Shown piece by piece: positions 13,525-25,830 of a DNA stretch of 64,000 bases (within the stretch, counting starts at the first letter, position 1; each line of letters begins with the position of its first letter). The notes beneath the pieces are model-generated. The model made no database searches, was not told the DNA's origin, and saw only the letters and a list, made by a program, of their open reading frames with translations. The DNA is from Hymenopellis radicata (lineage: Eukaryota; Basidiomycota; Agaricomycetes; Agaricales; Physalacriaceae), in assembly GCA_015501595.1 (NCBI GenBank), contig JADNRX010000118.1, forward strand, positions 62,001 to 126,000, given 5' to 3'. The translations under genes and the position numbers were made by a program.

Positions 13525-14275
13525 TCAAAGGGTGTAGGCATTCAACGCGACCAGGATTAGGTTATAGTTATATGTCTTTCGGCTTGACCCGACAAAAACC
13601 ACGGTTGACCTGATGATATGGATTTCGTCCTCTTCGTCATCCGACGCGTCCTCTTCTTGGATTTCTTCAGGATTTTTCTGAGCTCGAGAAGCTTTCTTTC
13701 TTGTCAAAAAGGCTTGTACGCGATCGCGGACGTCTTGTTCAAGTGATTTGCCCGCATAGGCTATGGATATTCCTGAAAGTGGCGGTAGCTCACCTAAAAT
13801 ACAGAACGTCAGTTTCGCGCCCCGGATATGCTCAGCGACGAGGTCGATGCTGCTACAGGACCTAAAACGGTAAGTTTGTGTCAGATTCTGAACGAAACTA
13901 AATGACTAACTTAAAACTCGCAGGTAACCTGGATGTCTTGGCGACGTTCTGAACGACCTCCTTTCCAGTACGTAAATCCAGCTTGGGTCCAGATTGCACG
14001 TCCTCGAGCACCTCGTGGAGAGCGGATTGGTTGTTGACGATCTGCTCGTGAGCAGTTCGGCTTCGACAGCCTCGCCGGCCGGTCGAGGCTGCAAAGAAAC
14101 ATGAATCTAGTCCTGGTCTGAGGTGATTTCTCTAGCAAGAAGCACAATGGGAGACACCGTGGGTTTCCAATGTGGGGTAGAGGACAGCTCTTCCTGCTCG
14201 AAGACGAATGGAAATGTAACGTACTTTGAAAGCTTCATCGACCGACCAATCTTTGGCCTGTGGCCCAAGTAGTCC
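13525..14275 (-). pseudogene. Unrecognised multi-exon coding fragment
   Basis: Three stretches in different frames read like real protein and can be joined by splice-like sites. The first, near 14270-14110, includes VTFPFVFEQEEL and SPIVLLAREITSDQD. After an AG at about 14095, the second includes HEQIVNNQSALHEVLEDV and LDLRTGKEVVQNVAKT. The third runs from about 13860 through SIDLVAEHIRGAKLTFCIL and SIAYAGKSLEQDVRDRVQAF to an acidic tail (EEDASDDEEDE). No start codon with a convincing context and no family were recognised. It may be a decayed or 5'-truncated gene, or an intact gene of unknown family. Confidence 0.35.
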
Positions 14276-15457
14276 TCAGAGCCTAATGCACCCTTGTTGT
14301 CTGCTTGTTGTTGACCTCAAACTCGTCTGCTGGTACGGTTTTGAGGTAAATAACATATTCCGTATGTTTTTCAAAGTCAGTCAATGCCTATACTGTTAGT
14401 GGGTGACTTTCCATAACGCTGTGTAGATTAAATTCAATCAAAGGTTGAGAAAAAGCTGTCTTGCCGAGCCCGCCGACCGTCCCAAAGGGTCTTCGGCGCT
14501 GTTCGCTCCACTTTTGATGGCAAAACAGCGTCTTCAGATTTTGAGTCTGAAGGAGGGGTGCGCACCCTCCCTCCAGACTCAGATGTAACAAAATGATAGT
14601 TTGCACATCCGAATTCGGCAGAAGGGAGGCGGCATCGCGTCGGCATGCCGTGTTCATATCCCAATGTGGATGTAACGGGCGCCATGACTGCTGCGCCACT
14701 ATTCAACAACATCGCGGTGTTTGCTGGAGCCCGACTGAGCCAGAATGGCCAATACTTTCACCAGAAACAGTGTGAATTCAGCACTGAGGCAATACAACAG
14801 CTTCCTGCTAGCCAGGTAAACTGGAGAGTTCTTATTTCTTGCGATTGTAGATAAACAGGCTTATGGTTTACATTCCGACTAGATACTCAGGATGATAACT
14901 ATCCCTGACCTGTTTGAAGATGATTTTGAATCTAAAATCGTTATGGAAAGTTATCCAGTATACTATTACTAAGGACGAACGAGTATCTTCCTCCTCATTG
15001 AGAGTTTGGAAATCGAGACTAAGCCAATGCATTAAGGGAATGATGTAGACTTGATGATTCGGCGGCAGGTCGCGCACTGCACGAGCGTTGTAATGACAAG
15101 TGCTTGCTTGCGACTTGTCACCATATCTATCTTTAGCTGTTGACTGTTTTCGTGACTCGCGCCTCATACCCGTAATGACTTGCTATGACTTGTGGATAGA
15201 CATTCGTACTGCCAGTATATAAGAGACCTGACCTGTTCGTACTTTGTCAGTACAATCCAGTTCGTATTTGCAGAGGTCCACCACACCTTTTTTCTGTCCA
15301 CCGGAACACACCATCCTCTGCCAAATCTTACTCACGCGTCGCTTGTCGCAATATTCTCACAACGAGCGAGGTAGAAGAAAAGAGACAAGCGATCAAGAGA
15401 TCAGTCGAGTCACGTTGCCACGTGCGCTCGTCTTTTGATTCCTTACCACCATCCAGC
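14276..15457. other. Intergenic and promoter of eIF2 gamma
   Basis: No supported gene. A minus-strand frame near 14470 contains GTVGGLGKTAFS, which looks like a P-loop but has no further NTPase context. Blocks at about 14350 and 15020-15070 are shared with the region near 7970-8040. The last 250 bases are a pyrimidine-rich promoter for eIF2 gamma. Confidence 0.4.
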
Positions 15458-17088
15458 ATGCCTGGCGACGAAACACTGCAAAAACGCGCGGAAGAGTCCG
15501 AATCTGAGGACGAGGAGGACGATGTCGCCGATGCCATCCCACAGCTCGAAATCGATGCTACAAAACTGACACCTCTGTCGCCGGAGGTTATATCAAAACA
15601 GGTCGGTCGACGGCGTCTGAAAATCGAGCAATATTAATCTTAAAAAAGGCGACAATAAATCTGGGGACTATCGGGCACGTCGCCCACGGAAAATCGACGG
15701 TGGTGAAGGCTATTTCGGGTGTGATGACTGTGCGGTTCAAGAACGAGCTCGTGAGGAATATCACAATCAAGCTCGGATATGCCAATGCCAAAGTGCGTTT
15801 ACTTGACTGTCTAGTCGAGAATTCTGTTGACTCTTTCAACAGATCTACAAATGCGAAAATGAAGCGTGTCCCAGACCAGGCTGCTATCGTTCATACCGTT
15901 CCGACAAGGAAGACCACCCGCCCTGCGAGCGTCCCGGCTGTGGCCATCGCATGAAGCTCATCCGACACGTCTCGTTTGTCGACTGCCCCGGCCACGACAT
16001 TCTCATGGCCACCATGTTGAACGGCGCCGCCGTCATGGACGCCGCGCTTCTCCTCGTCGCCGGCAACGAATCCTGCCCGCAGCCCCAGACATCCGAGCAT
16101 CTCGCCGCAGTCGAGATCATGAAGCTCGAGAACATCATCATCCTGCAGAACAAGGTCGATCTCATCAAGGAGGCCCAGGCGCTCGAGCACCAAAAGAGCA
16201 TCACTGCTTTTGTCAAGGGCACCGTGGCCGAGTCGTCCCCCATCGTGCCTATATCTGCGCAGCTGAAATACAACATTGACGCGGTGAACGAGTACATCGT
16301 TAAACGCATTCCCATCCCCGTGCGCGACTTTACATCATCACCCCGCCTTATCGTTATTCGATCGTTCGACGTGAACAAGCCCGGGGCGGAGGTGGATGAG
16401 CTCAAGGGCGGTGTCGCGGGTGGATCCATCCTCACTGGTGTCCTCCAAATCGGAATGGAGGTCGAAATCCGGCCGGGTATTGTCACGAAGGATAACCAAG
16501 GGCGGAACAAGTGTCAGCCCATCTTCAGCCGGATCATGTCCCTTCACGCAGAGAACAACCTTCTGCAGTTTGCTGTGCCCGGCGGTCTCATTGGTGTCGG
16601 CACTCGGATCGATCCTACTCTGTGTCGCGCGGATCGTCTGGTCGGACAGGTCCTGGGCGCAGTTGGCAAGCTGCCCAAGATCTATACGGGTATGTCATTC
16701 CTCGCTGCGAGATAATCCTTAATCTGACGTTTTTTGAATAGAACTTGAAATCAGTCTGTTCCTTCTCCGTCGTCTTCTCGGTGTCAAGACGGAAGACAAG
16801 AAACAGACAAAAGTGACCAAGCTCACGAAGAATGAGCTGCTGCTCATCAACATTGGGTCCACGTCAACCGGTGGACGAGTCCTTAGTGTCAAGGCGGATC
16901 TCGCCAAGATCCAGCTCACGGCACCCGCTTGTACAGAGGTCGGCGAGAAGGTTGCTCTGTCAAGACGAATCGAAAAGCATTGGCGTTTGGTTGGTGAGTT
17001 TTGACGCCTTTTTTTGCTTGAGCTTTTGTTGACCATTGCAATAGGGTGGGGTAGTGTACAGCGCGGAACGGTATTGGAAGTCGACTAG
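15458..17088 (+). CDS. Translation initiation factor eIF2 subunit gamma
   Basis: GTPase core of eIF2; it delivers Met-tRNAi to the 40S ribosome. The ATG at 15458 gives [15 protein letters not shown] and an acidic leader. An intron (GTCGGT to AAAAAG) joins ISKQ to [17 protein letters not shown], which carries the G1 loop. A second intron leads to the Cys-rich zinc ribbon [13 protein letters not shown]...CERPGCGHR. Then come [13 protein letters not shown] (G3) and NKVDLIKEA (G4). The beta-barrel domains 2 and 3 follow, with [22 protein letters not shown]. The last intron joins HWRLVG to [13 protein letters not shown], and the TAG is at 17086. About 470 residues, as expected. No lesion is seen. 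Confidence 0.97.
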
Positions 17089-17692
17089 AGATTGGATAGA
17101 TGTGTATATGTGTTCATGTACAACAGGAATGTCATCACCGTGTAGATATGTAATCGTCGTGAACCGCGAGGGTAATGACTGGCTTGAGGAACACTGAGAA
17201 CTTCACTGCCTACGTCTGGAAGGAGCGTCTTGCATATACGAGTTAGTCCTTGACATGGGACTGAACGCTGCAACTTTATGATCATATTAGGTCAAGCTTG
17301 AAGACTTGAACGAGATGTAGAAGAACGCTGGGTAACTGAGCGTGTCTCCCAAGAAGGACTCTCGCGTCGGGCGGGGGAGGAGAATGCAAATGGGCATGAG
17401 ACGAAATGTGGCGGTTACTAACGCGGTCACGGTGAGAAGCTACCTCCCTCTTTTGCTTCTCACCTTTAGCATATACGCAACTTGCCAACTTTGACAGTGG
17501 CCAATATAGCTGGCTCCACCGATTCTGATAGCTAGGTATCATAGGTGTAGGAAGGATTCGGAGGGAGTATCGTGAGTGATAGGGATGGAGGGAGAGGTGA
17601 GGATACTGTCCAGATTTCGAGGACACCAAAGTCTGTTGAAAAGCTGAAATAGTGGTACAATTGCAATGGGATATACACTTTACATACATACG
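17089..17692. other. Intergenic between convergent eIF2 gamma and NC2 alpha genes
   Basis: About 600 bases between two stop codons. Frames here are short and lack family signal; nothing else is seen. Confidence 0.5.
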
Positions 17693-18318
17693 CTATGAAG
17701 ACTCATCATAGTCATCATCCTGCTGCTGATGGGCGCTCGTCGGCGCTGGGGTGCCCTGATCCTGATCCATCTCCTCCTCGACCTCGGACTTGACCTCCTC
17801 CTCGCTCTTCAAGTTCTTCTTGGTCGTCCTTCGGCGCTTCGGGGGCGCGTCCCCATCCGCCGCGGTCGCCTCCTTGCGCTCGCGCCTGGCCTTGCCGCGG
17901 CGCTTCTTCTCCGCGGCCTCGGCCTCCAAGTCGATGGTGCCGCCCGCGGAGGGGTCGGGCACGGCCTCGACGATCTCCTTGAGAAAGTCGAGCATTTCCG
18001 TCGTTTCGACGGCGTGCTTGAGGTGGTAGGCTTCGACCTTTTTCGAGCCGCGCGCGGCGGTCACTTTGTGCGCCTCCTCGACTATCAGTCCCAGGAACAG
18101 TTCTAGGGCTTTGGCTGTACAATCGAGGATTAATAGGATGACTTTAAGGAACAGGTGCACGCACAGATAACTATTGGCGTCGCCTGCGCTACTTTGCCCA
18201 CTTCATCGTCTTTTTGCATAATCTTCTTTATGCGCGCCTGGACTGGCCGTTAGCACGTCAATGTCGGCTGCAACGGGCGTACCACGGGGAATTTAGTTTG
18301 TTTATTCTTGCCCTTCAT
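17693..18318 (-). CDS. Negative cofactor 2 alpha (DRAP1/Bur6-like histone-fold protein)
   Basis: Pairs with NC2 beta (Dr1) on TBP-bound promoters and represses or tunes RNA polymerase II initiation. The ATG at 18318 gives MKGKNKQTKFPV; a short intron leads to ARIKKIMQKDDEVGKVAQ, the histone-fold alpha-1 and loop typical of NC2 alpha. A second intron then leads to SKALELFLGLIVEEAHK. The fold ends with AYHLKHAVETTEMLDFL. The tail is basic and acidic by turns: a KKRRGKARRERK stretch, PPKRRRTTKK, then a run of Glu/Asp and Gln to DESS. About 175 residues. The tail gives long spurious frames on the other strand. Dpb3-like or NF-YC-like proteins are the alternatives, but the N-terminal motif favours NC2 alpha. 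Confidence 0.88.
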
Positions 18319-18522
18319 GACGGTCAGAAGCAAAAGCGCGTAACCCTAACCCTGCACACCAAAATGATATTTAATCTTCTCATCGTTCATTACACGCTCC
18401 ACGAACAGTCTACCACAGTACAAAGACAGGTGAGGACAAAAATAAACAAACAGACAACAACAACAGCGACGGGGAACGCAGTACTGTACACACTCCCATA
18501 CATCCCATCAGCCAAGGGGAGC

Positions 18523-19199
18523 CTATGCACCCTTGGGAGCCTCCTTCCAGGAGATGGCCTGCTCCTCGCCCATAGCAGAAATAATAGTAACGAGGAGATC
18601 CTTGCCTTCGTCAAAGGCCTTGAATCCAATGTTAGTAGAGGCATAATATCAAAGCGGCTGACTTACGGCGGCAATTTCGTTACCCAAGTCAGACTCGGGA
18701 ACTTTGACGTCGTCCTTGGAAGTACCATCCTGCGTCATCAAGTTGAGGAATCCGTCGTCAATATTGACGAGCTGGTATTCGTTACGGTGGACGTTGGGGA
18801 CATCCATGTTGTGGGTGGAGGGCGAGATATCCTCCAGTTTTTTGCCGGTGAAAATCTGGATTATTAAAATAAAGATAATGAATGGCACGAGACTGATGAA
18901 AACAAACATCGATGGCGACAAGATGGACCTTGGCGTGTCCGTGCTTGCCAGTCTTCGAGGTACTCATGTCGACGATCTTGCAGGGACGGCCTGGACGAGG
19001 GTCAGTAAGACCCAGTAGCAGTAAATAGTGCAACCTTTGATGACGACGTGCCCGTTCTTGCGGAGAGCAGAGCACTGCATGGGAAAGGTCGCGCTGGCGC
19101 CGGCGCTGGCCTGGGAACTGTGTAAGGAGCGACGGCGGCGACGATGGATATTGATCTGACCTGCTCGAAAACCTGGTTGTGCTGCTCGTCGTCGCTCAT
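18523..19199 (-). CDS. Translation factor eIF5A (hypusine-containing)
   Basis: Promotes peptide-bond formation at difficult sequences and termination. The ATG at 19199 starts [13 protein letters not shown]; an intron ending in TTCCCAG leads to [20 protein letters not shown]. After the next intron the loop [16 protein letters not shown] carries the lysine that is converted to hypusine (the K before HGHAKVH). The C-terminal OB-fold is encoded by [19 protein letters not shown] and later exons, ending SWKEAPKGA with a TAG at 18523. About 158 residues, the normal size. Head to head with the LIM protein gene across 164 bases, so the two share a promoter region. Confidence 0.97.
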
Positions 19200-19363
19200 T
19201 TTGATAGAGAGGGTAGATGGGAATCGATGAGATTATGGGGAGAAGATGATGATGATGGAACTGAAAAATTTGAAAACTTGCCGTTTAAAAATTAAAACTC
19301 CGCTCCACCCATCCGAGCCGCCGGTGGCGATGCGTGACTCGATTCCTTCTCATCGTTACTATC

Positions 19364-19992
19364 ATGTACGCCACACCCCGTTGCGCAAAGTGCGACAGTC
19401 CTGTCTACGCCGCCGAGCAAGTCCTCGGTCCCGCTAGAAAGCCCTACCACAAGCCTTGTCTGGCGTGTACACACTGCAACAAGCGCCTTGATTCCTTGTC
19501 ATTGCTCGAGCATGATACAGAGCCCTTTTGCAAGCCGTGCCATGTCAAGGCATTCGGTACCGTAGATCTGCGCAGTGCAAACCTACCCACCGTACCATCG
19601 TCGCCGTCGCGCGAGCGCCCGACGACGCCTATCCAAGCCGCAGTAACCGGTCCTGCTCCTCCGCTGCGCACCTCCCCCATCAGACCATTCACAACGGGCT
19701 CACCCCGCTTTGTGGCGCCAGCTACACCCAGATGCGCTGTTTGCGACAAGCCAGTGTATCATGCAGAAATGGTATGTCCAACTTCAAGTTGCGACGCATC
19801 GCATCCATCTAACCGCGTCTCCAGGTACGCGCTCTTGGTCGGCCCTACCATCGGCCGTGCCTCCGCTGCTCCTCGTGTAAATCCACACTGGATCCAGCCC
19901 GTCTTACTGACCATGACGGCGTCCCCATGTGTACCCGCTGCCATTCCAAAGAGCATGGCGGCAAGTATATGGTTGGTGTTGGCGGCCGATAG
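19364..19992 (+). CDS. Two-LIM-domain protein (CRIP/CRP-like)
   Basis: LIM domains are double zinc fingers used for protein contacts, often at the cytoskeleton. The ATG at 19364 gives MYATPRCAKCDSPVY; LIM1 continues with KPYHKPCLACTHCNKRL and PFCKPCHVKAFG. A linker rich in Pro, Ser and Thr (about residues 65-115) precedes LIM2, RCAVCDKPVYHAEM. One intron (GTATGT to CTCCAG) interrupts LIM2, which resumes with VRALGRPYHRPCLRCSSCK and ends MCTRCHSKEHG. The stop is at 19990. About 190 residues. The start was chosen because LIM domains of this class begin within a few residues of the first Met; an upstream in-frame GTG codon is not used by fungi. Confidence 0.88.
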
Positions 19993-20142
19993 ATATCTAT
20001 GCCTTGTGTATCATTATCTGCTGTATCTACTTATGTTATCCTCTGTATGTATCTGTCTAGTACACAACCTAATCCATATATCTTGCAAGAAGAGCGGTGA
20101 TTGCCTTTCTGAGAGCAAACTCCCACGCTTACTCCCCTTTGA

Positions 20143-23100
20143 ATGTCGACCACCAAGGACAAGTATTACTGGGCCCAACTCCGGGCAGCGTTGACCGCAG
20201 GGCAGTGGTCGTCGCCGTTCCCAGCGACCGCGCCGAATGGCACTCGACTGTCGTGGTCCGAACTGTTTCGCAAGTTTAACAAACACTGCAAAGGCTTCTT
20301 GGACGTCACCGAGGTAGCGTCCCAGACACATGCCCTGGCTCTGCTGCTGTCGTCGAAATCCATAGAAGACGATGACAACGATAAGGCAGATGGTGCCGAA
20401 TACGCGCTCGACATTGGCGACGAATGCATTCTTCCCGAGGAACGCCAGCCCGAGGCGCAGACGGGGTACGAAACACTCAAAAAGCTCGAGTCGTCCAACT
20501 TTGACGTGCGTCTCTATACCTTTTCTATTAAATCCCTAATCCCCATTACAGACTCTAAACTTTGCTCTGGCATACTACGCATACGCCCTCGGGAACCCCT
20601 CTGAATGTCTCGCGCACCTCGGCAAAGTCCCCGACGTCGTGCACGTCCAGAACCACATCCCGCTGCCCGAGACGCTGCGCGCGAGCGCCATGACGCTGAC
20701 CCTCCCCAGCACCACCGACTCGTCGATATCGTCTGTAGCCGCCAGCGTGTTCTCCGACGCCTCCATCTCCATCCCGGAGATCAGAGACGGACGCGCATGG
20801 GCGCTCACAGAGACGTTCCGGAGCCTCTGCCTGCAGGGCATGTCCAACGAGAAGCTCTTCCCAAACGACCTCCGCAAGGCCGCGAAATCCTACTCGGCAG
20901 CGGTCCCCTTGTTGACCATTGTGGAATCGGAGACGACGGCCGCGGTCGCCCCTACGACGTCGGGCAAGGTCGATTTTGCGGCCTTTACGCGATTTCGGGA
21001 GCTCTGGAGGTGGGTGGAGCGCCTGATATGGCGCGCGGTGGCGTTGGCGTCGCGTACGAGCAATGTCTTGGAGGGAGAGTCGACGCTTTGGACGTGGTTT
21101 GGCCATTATTCGACGTGCAGCTCTTATTGGCCGAGCAATTTTAGGACGGGCCATCGGTCGGCGATATCTGTGCTGTATCTCAGGGCGTTGATCATCCGTC
21201 ACGGACACGCGCCGCCCCCGACGCGGATCAGTAAACCGCCGTTGTGGTTGTCGGTGGCGAGAGGTGTTGTGCAGGAGTATCGGGCTATCCTGAGTGTTTC
21301 GACAAAGTTTCCCAAGGCTGGTGAGAGGAATACAAAGGTGGAAGAGTTTGTGGATCTTTGCGTTGGCATCTGGGAGGCGAGTGGCGTAGTTGGAGAATAT
21401 GCTGGTTGGGTTTTGGATGTAAGGAATGGTTGAAGATTCGGTATCATGTACTGACTTGCGCGCGCGTCTAGGTCTTATGGTGGGCGACGCGGATGACGTT
21501 CAACTCTTACCGGATACTTCGACACATGACGAGGCTTCTACACGTATCTGGGGACATCAACCTGGCCAAACGCACGCTTCGCTTGTATGTGCAAGTGGTC
21601 TCCAAGGCATGGCAGGCTGGTGATGCCGGTGTCGGTGTCGATGCAGACACGGACCAGAAGTGGGTGGAGACACTCGTGTATGGAATACGCTTGTTGTGCA
21701 GGAACGCGTCTTCTTTGAGTGGATTGGATGGTATCGAGGATGTGAGGGAGGCGGAGAGTTTGATTGAAAAGGCTCACTCGCGCTTGGACAAGGAAAACAA
21801 AGTGCTCAGTGCGAGTCTTTTGTTGGCAGAGGGCATCTGCCAATCGGTTTATGCCTTGAAACGTCAGTTGACTCTTGTGCGTTCAATATCTGTATACTCA
21901 TTTTTACGAACAGAACAAGATCCACATTTGCGCGGCCCACGACTCGTTGAAGCTCATGCGCTTATCCAACGTTCAATTGATACACATCCGACCGCGTCTG
22001 CATATTATCACCTCGCACTGTCTTTTGCTCGGTCCGGGAAACAGCAGGATATGCAGCAAGCCATTGTCAACGCTGGTCTGGCTGTGGAACACGACTCGAA
22101 AGATATACGATACTGGCATTTACTGGGTCTGTTATCAGCCGCGACGGAGGAGTGGGAAGCTGCACAGATTACATTGGAGACGGCAGTGTCTATGGAGCAA
22201 GTGCCGGGTGATAATGGTCTTCCTGACGGCGCGGTGTTATTGAACGTACCACATACAAACGGTCGCGCACCGATTGATGGACTCCCTCCGACGGGCAATG
22301 GTCATTTGAACGGGTCGGACGAGGTGTCGCTTGTGTATCTTCTAGGAAAGGACGAGAAAAGTATACCGCCGGCTGCGGATTTGCTCCGTCCAGCACAGGA
22401 CCAGGTGTACCCATCGCAGTCGCAAAGGTTTGAGGAGGCGCTGCAGTTGAGGATGACGCAGATTGCGTTGGCGGAGATGGTGGAGGGGGCGGAAGGGGCG
22501 GCTGAGAAGTTGCCGGAGATCTTTACGTGGATTGCGGATCGGAAGGGGACGTCGTCCCAGACCCAGACTGGTAGGTCCTTTGCTTATTTGCTTATTCAAG
22601 GACGCTCATCCAGTCTCAAGCACGGAGCTCTTTGGATGGCGGCCGTGCGCCGACCATGGAACTCAAGTCGCCTTCGGAGCTTGTACTTCCGCCTCCTGTT
22701 ATCCATGAAATTCCGGAAGAACCAGACGAACGACGGTATTCACTGGCTACGCCCATGTCGCCCTCGATAGCTACCGGATCGGCTGATTTGTTGCCTGTGC
22801 CACCTATGTCGATAACTATATCTCCTGCGACTCCGGATGAACAGGCGAGTGTGGAGGAGAGACAAAAGGGGAGGGATAGTAAGGATAGCGAGAGGGATCG
22901 GGAAAGGACGCTTAAGCGGCAGCCGCAAGATACGCCTGACCGGGACGCGTCGACTTCGAAGAAGGTGCAGCAGATGCTGAAGAGCCAGGTGCACAAGAGT
23001 GGTGCGCGGATTAGCACGATATCGAAGAAGATTGGGAACGGTGTGGTGAGGAATGGGAGTTTGAAGAGGTCGAATTCTACACCAGGTGAGGAGGTCCAGC

Positions 23101-23855
23101 AAATTTCCGTGTTTTCTTACTCATGTGATGATGGCCAAGACTTTCATGCTGTGCTGCGAAACACGTCCTATCAGGCGTCGTCTATACATTCTCGGACACG
23201 GCTGAGCTCGCTCATCAAGCCTGCGGATTCGGTCGTCAGCGAGTCGCCGCCTCCGCCGCCGAGCGCGATACTTGCCCCGCAGACGCGGCTGAACCAGCGC
23301 ACCGCGCGGGAGACGCGGCTGTTGAGCGATGTGTGGCTGATGTCTGCTGCGACGTTCCGGCGTCTCGGGAAGATTGAGCAGGCCAAGGGCGCGATACAGG
23401 AGGCTGAGGTGCGGGATGAGAGCAATCCGGGGGTATGGGTGCAGGTGAGGCGACACTCCTTTCTTTCCGTCTGTCGCCCTAAAACTAAAACTGGTTTTTG
23501 AAAGCTGGGTCTGTATCATGTGGCGCTGGGGCACCGGCAGGAGGCGCTCGACGCGTTCCAAAAGGCGCTGTTCATCGCGCCGGACAATGTGCCGGCGACG
23601 GTGCACATGTGCGGGCTGTACCTGTCTGCGCCCGGGTCGGCGGACAGCGACAGCGTGGACCTTGCGGCGGGGATGCTGGGGCATCTGACGCGCGGCGCGG
23701 GGTGGGATGTGCCCGAGGCGTGGTACTATTTGGCCAAGGCGTATGCGGCGCAGGGCCGGCATCCGCAGGAGCGGGAGAGTCTGAGTTTGGCGCTGGCGTT
23801 GTCGGAGAGCCGGGGGGTGAGGGAGATTGGGGCGGCGTTGGGGTGGTGTTTGTGA
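20143..23855 (+). CDS. TPR protein, YPP1/TTC7-like
   Basis: Members of this family (yeast Ypp1, animal TTC7) hold the PI4-kinase Stt4 at the plasma membrane. The ATG at 20143 gives MSTTKDKYYWAQLRAAL. Roughly eight introns split a protein of about 1,100 residues. Helical repeat signals include YETLKKLESSNFD/TLNFALAYYAYALG, FTRFRELWRWVERLI, DKENKVLSASLLLAEG, ASAYYHLALSFARSG and KDIRYWHLLGLLSA. A disordered, charged insert (about 22640-23080) separates the middle from the C-terminal repeats. The end is diagnostic: LGLYHVALGHRQEALDAF, then VPEAWYYLAKAYAAQGR and REIGAALGWCL. No internal stop is needed. Exon edges near 22570-22640 and 23090-23150 are uncertain. Confidence 0.85.
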
Positions 23856-24387
23856 TTTTTTTTGCTTTTTATATACCCCCGGATCATTTATGGTGTGTTT
23901 TATGATATAATACTTAGTTGGGGTGTAATGGTTTTTGTTCGTGGACACTGGACAGTGATTTTTGTTGCCACGTGATCGAGACTGGTTTTGGGCCTGGCGA
24001 AGAGAACGCGTTGTCTTCGCGTGGAATGCAGCGTGAAAGCGAGCTTTGAACGGCGAGGCCGATAAGGGCGTGTGGAAAAGCAGCTTTGTGATTGAAATGC
24101 GCATCACACAGAGATACATAGACCGATTCCCAGAGCGTCAAATTTTGGGCACGAGTCAACCATCCACGGCATAGCAGCCCCATTGGTATACGCATAATAC
24201 ACGCCTGTACATATTTCCAGGAGGAACTAAAGAGAAATGAAGGGAGTGCTCGATGCTCGCGGTGCTTGCACAAGTTACATAGAAGGTTGAGTCTGCAACT
24301 TGCTTAAGTATGCAGTAACTGAATAAACAATAATTTATATTGCAGAAATAAAATGGGTACAGGTCAAGAAGAATGGCATCCTAGCGA
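23856..24387. other. Intergenic, start of the repeat-rich zone
   Basis: AT-rich stretch after the TPR gene. No gene or RNA was recognised. Confidence 0.5.
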
Positions 24388-25468
24388 TTGGTTTGGTAGG
24401 TTCGGAGCAAGCCCTTGCTTCGGGCCCGGGAACCGGGGCACCTCGCAGAGGGGCTTGCTTCAAGATGATCGGAATCATACCTCATGTTTCTGGCACTGTA
24501 CAGGCCTCAATTTTAGATGAATTGCCTTACTTCAAAGTTGTATTCTCTTCATAAGATACTCATGAAGCATTGTGTAAAATTTATTTGAAGCCAACGGGCA
24601 AGAAAAAATAGCTAGTTGCCCGCCAATCCGTGTCACATGCCTAATTGATGGAATCTACATTGAAGGTATCCAATTAGTACAACAGGTCTGGAGGTCTCTC
24701 TGGGAGGCTGGAAAGTCTAATTATCATCTCATAAATGTGCAGACAGAAATCCAGCAGCTAGGTTTCAATGTGGAACAAAGCACAGATATTTTGACTGTGT
24801 TCTCACGGAAATGTCACACTGTGACACCTGCTCATCGACGCGTCGTGGCTTGCCGTGTCTTGCTCTGGCTCTCAATGAGCCCATTCACATATGTGTAAGA
24901 CATAAATCACTTGTATCTACTGCCTGGCAGTTTCCCAGAGTGCTCTGAACATGTTGAGTCGAACACTCTGTAGTAGAGTAGGTGCGCGTAATAGGGTCCG
25001 AGATGTCCGCGACGCGAGTTTAATCACCTCGTCGAGATGGCTGTACAGATTGGATGCCCCTTAGCTTTGGTATACTGGCGGCCTAAGCATGGTAGATGAT
25101 GGCTCCAACTTGGCAAGTGTATCCTGTACCTAGTTCTTGAATACTGGCTTGTACAACATGCTCAGGTGAATTTAGACATTTTCACCACAATGTCAGACGT
25201 GATTTAAAAGCCCTAGCATTGACGATGAGAAATCTGAGTAGAGCAAACTATTACTCTACATCGAAAGATCATTTTCGTTCCCTAGAGGCAGTGGGAACAA
25301 CCGAGCACTGAGGCGGTAGACGCGGAATAGATGCCCTATGGTTTGACCCATCTTGCAGCAAGCCCCTTCAGGAAGTAGGTGCTCGCCAAATAATGCCAAA
25401 CAAAATAGATACAAACAGCACCGACCAATCAGATCATGAAGGGGCTTGAACCGAACCTATTGGTTTGG
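24388..25468. mobile_element. Non-autonomous TIR element, about 1.06 kb, possible 9-base target duplication
   Basis: The ends are imperfect inverted repeats of about 18 bases: TAGGTTCGG..CAAGCCC at 24397 and its complement ending at 25459. Directly outside both ends is the 9-mer TTGGTTTGG (24388-24396 and 25460-25468). Each end also carries a subterminal hairpin: GCAAGCCC/GGGCTTGC at 24408-24453, and AAGCCCCTTC/GAAGGGGCTT at 25360-25447. No transposase is encoded. A 9-base duplication would fit Mutator-like elements. The right flank is a (GGTTT)n tract, so the direct repeat could be partly chance. Confidence 0.45.
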
Positions 25469-25530
25469 TTGTTGTTGGGTTGGTTTGATTTGGTTTGATT
25501 TGGTTTGGTTTGGTTTGGTTTGGTTTGGTG
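25461..25530. repeat. (GGTTT)n microsatellite
   Basis: About seventy bases made mostly of TTTGG/GGTTT units, with a few TTTGATTTGG variants. It touches the right end of the preceding element. Confidence 0.85.
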
Positions 25531-25830
25531 TAAAGGTTGCCAAGTGGCTGAGCAGAACCCTAGACCAGGTCGGGCAACTCGGCGTGGGTCACGGATGATC
25601 TGTGAGTCTCAGCCCAATCGCTGGGATGTCATTCTTCTTCTTCTCAGCCCTGATAAATAAGTAGGAAAATATAAGTTAACCGGAAGAGAAACCTAACCAG
25701 ACCGCCTCTAGTATATAATACCAGAGGTCCCCCCATCGCGAGTGACAGGGAAGGAACAGCCCGTTCGTCGACAACTGCTGTAGTTGGCAGCCATCGTTGG
25801 AGTTATCAGCACATCAGCAGGTGAAAGTTG

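Noticed and set aside
14388..14712. P-loop-like GTVGGLGKTAFS on the minus strand, as a possible NB-ARC remnant
   Set aside because: Only one motif, no Walker B or helical context, and a competing frame of equal length; it is likely to be chance.
15866..16510. Long frames on both strands inside eIF2 gamma
   Set aside because: They are shadows of the GC-rich third positions of the real eIF2 gamma exon and show no domain.
22740..24119. Arg/Pro-rich minus-strand frames opposite the YPP1/TTC7-like gene
   Set aside because: Antisense to well-supported TPR exons; composition follows from the codon bias of the real gene.
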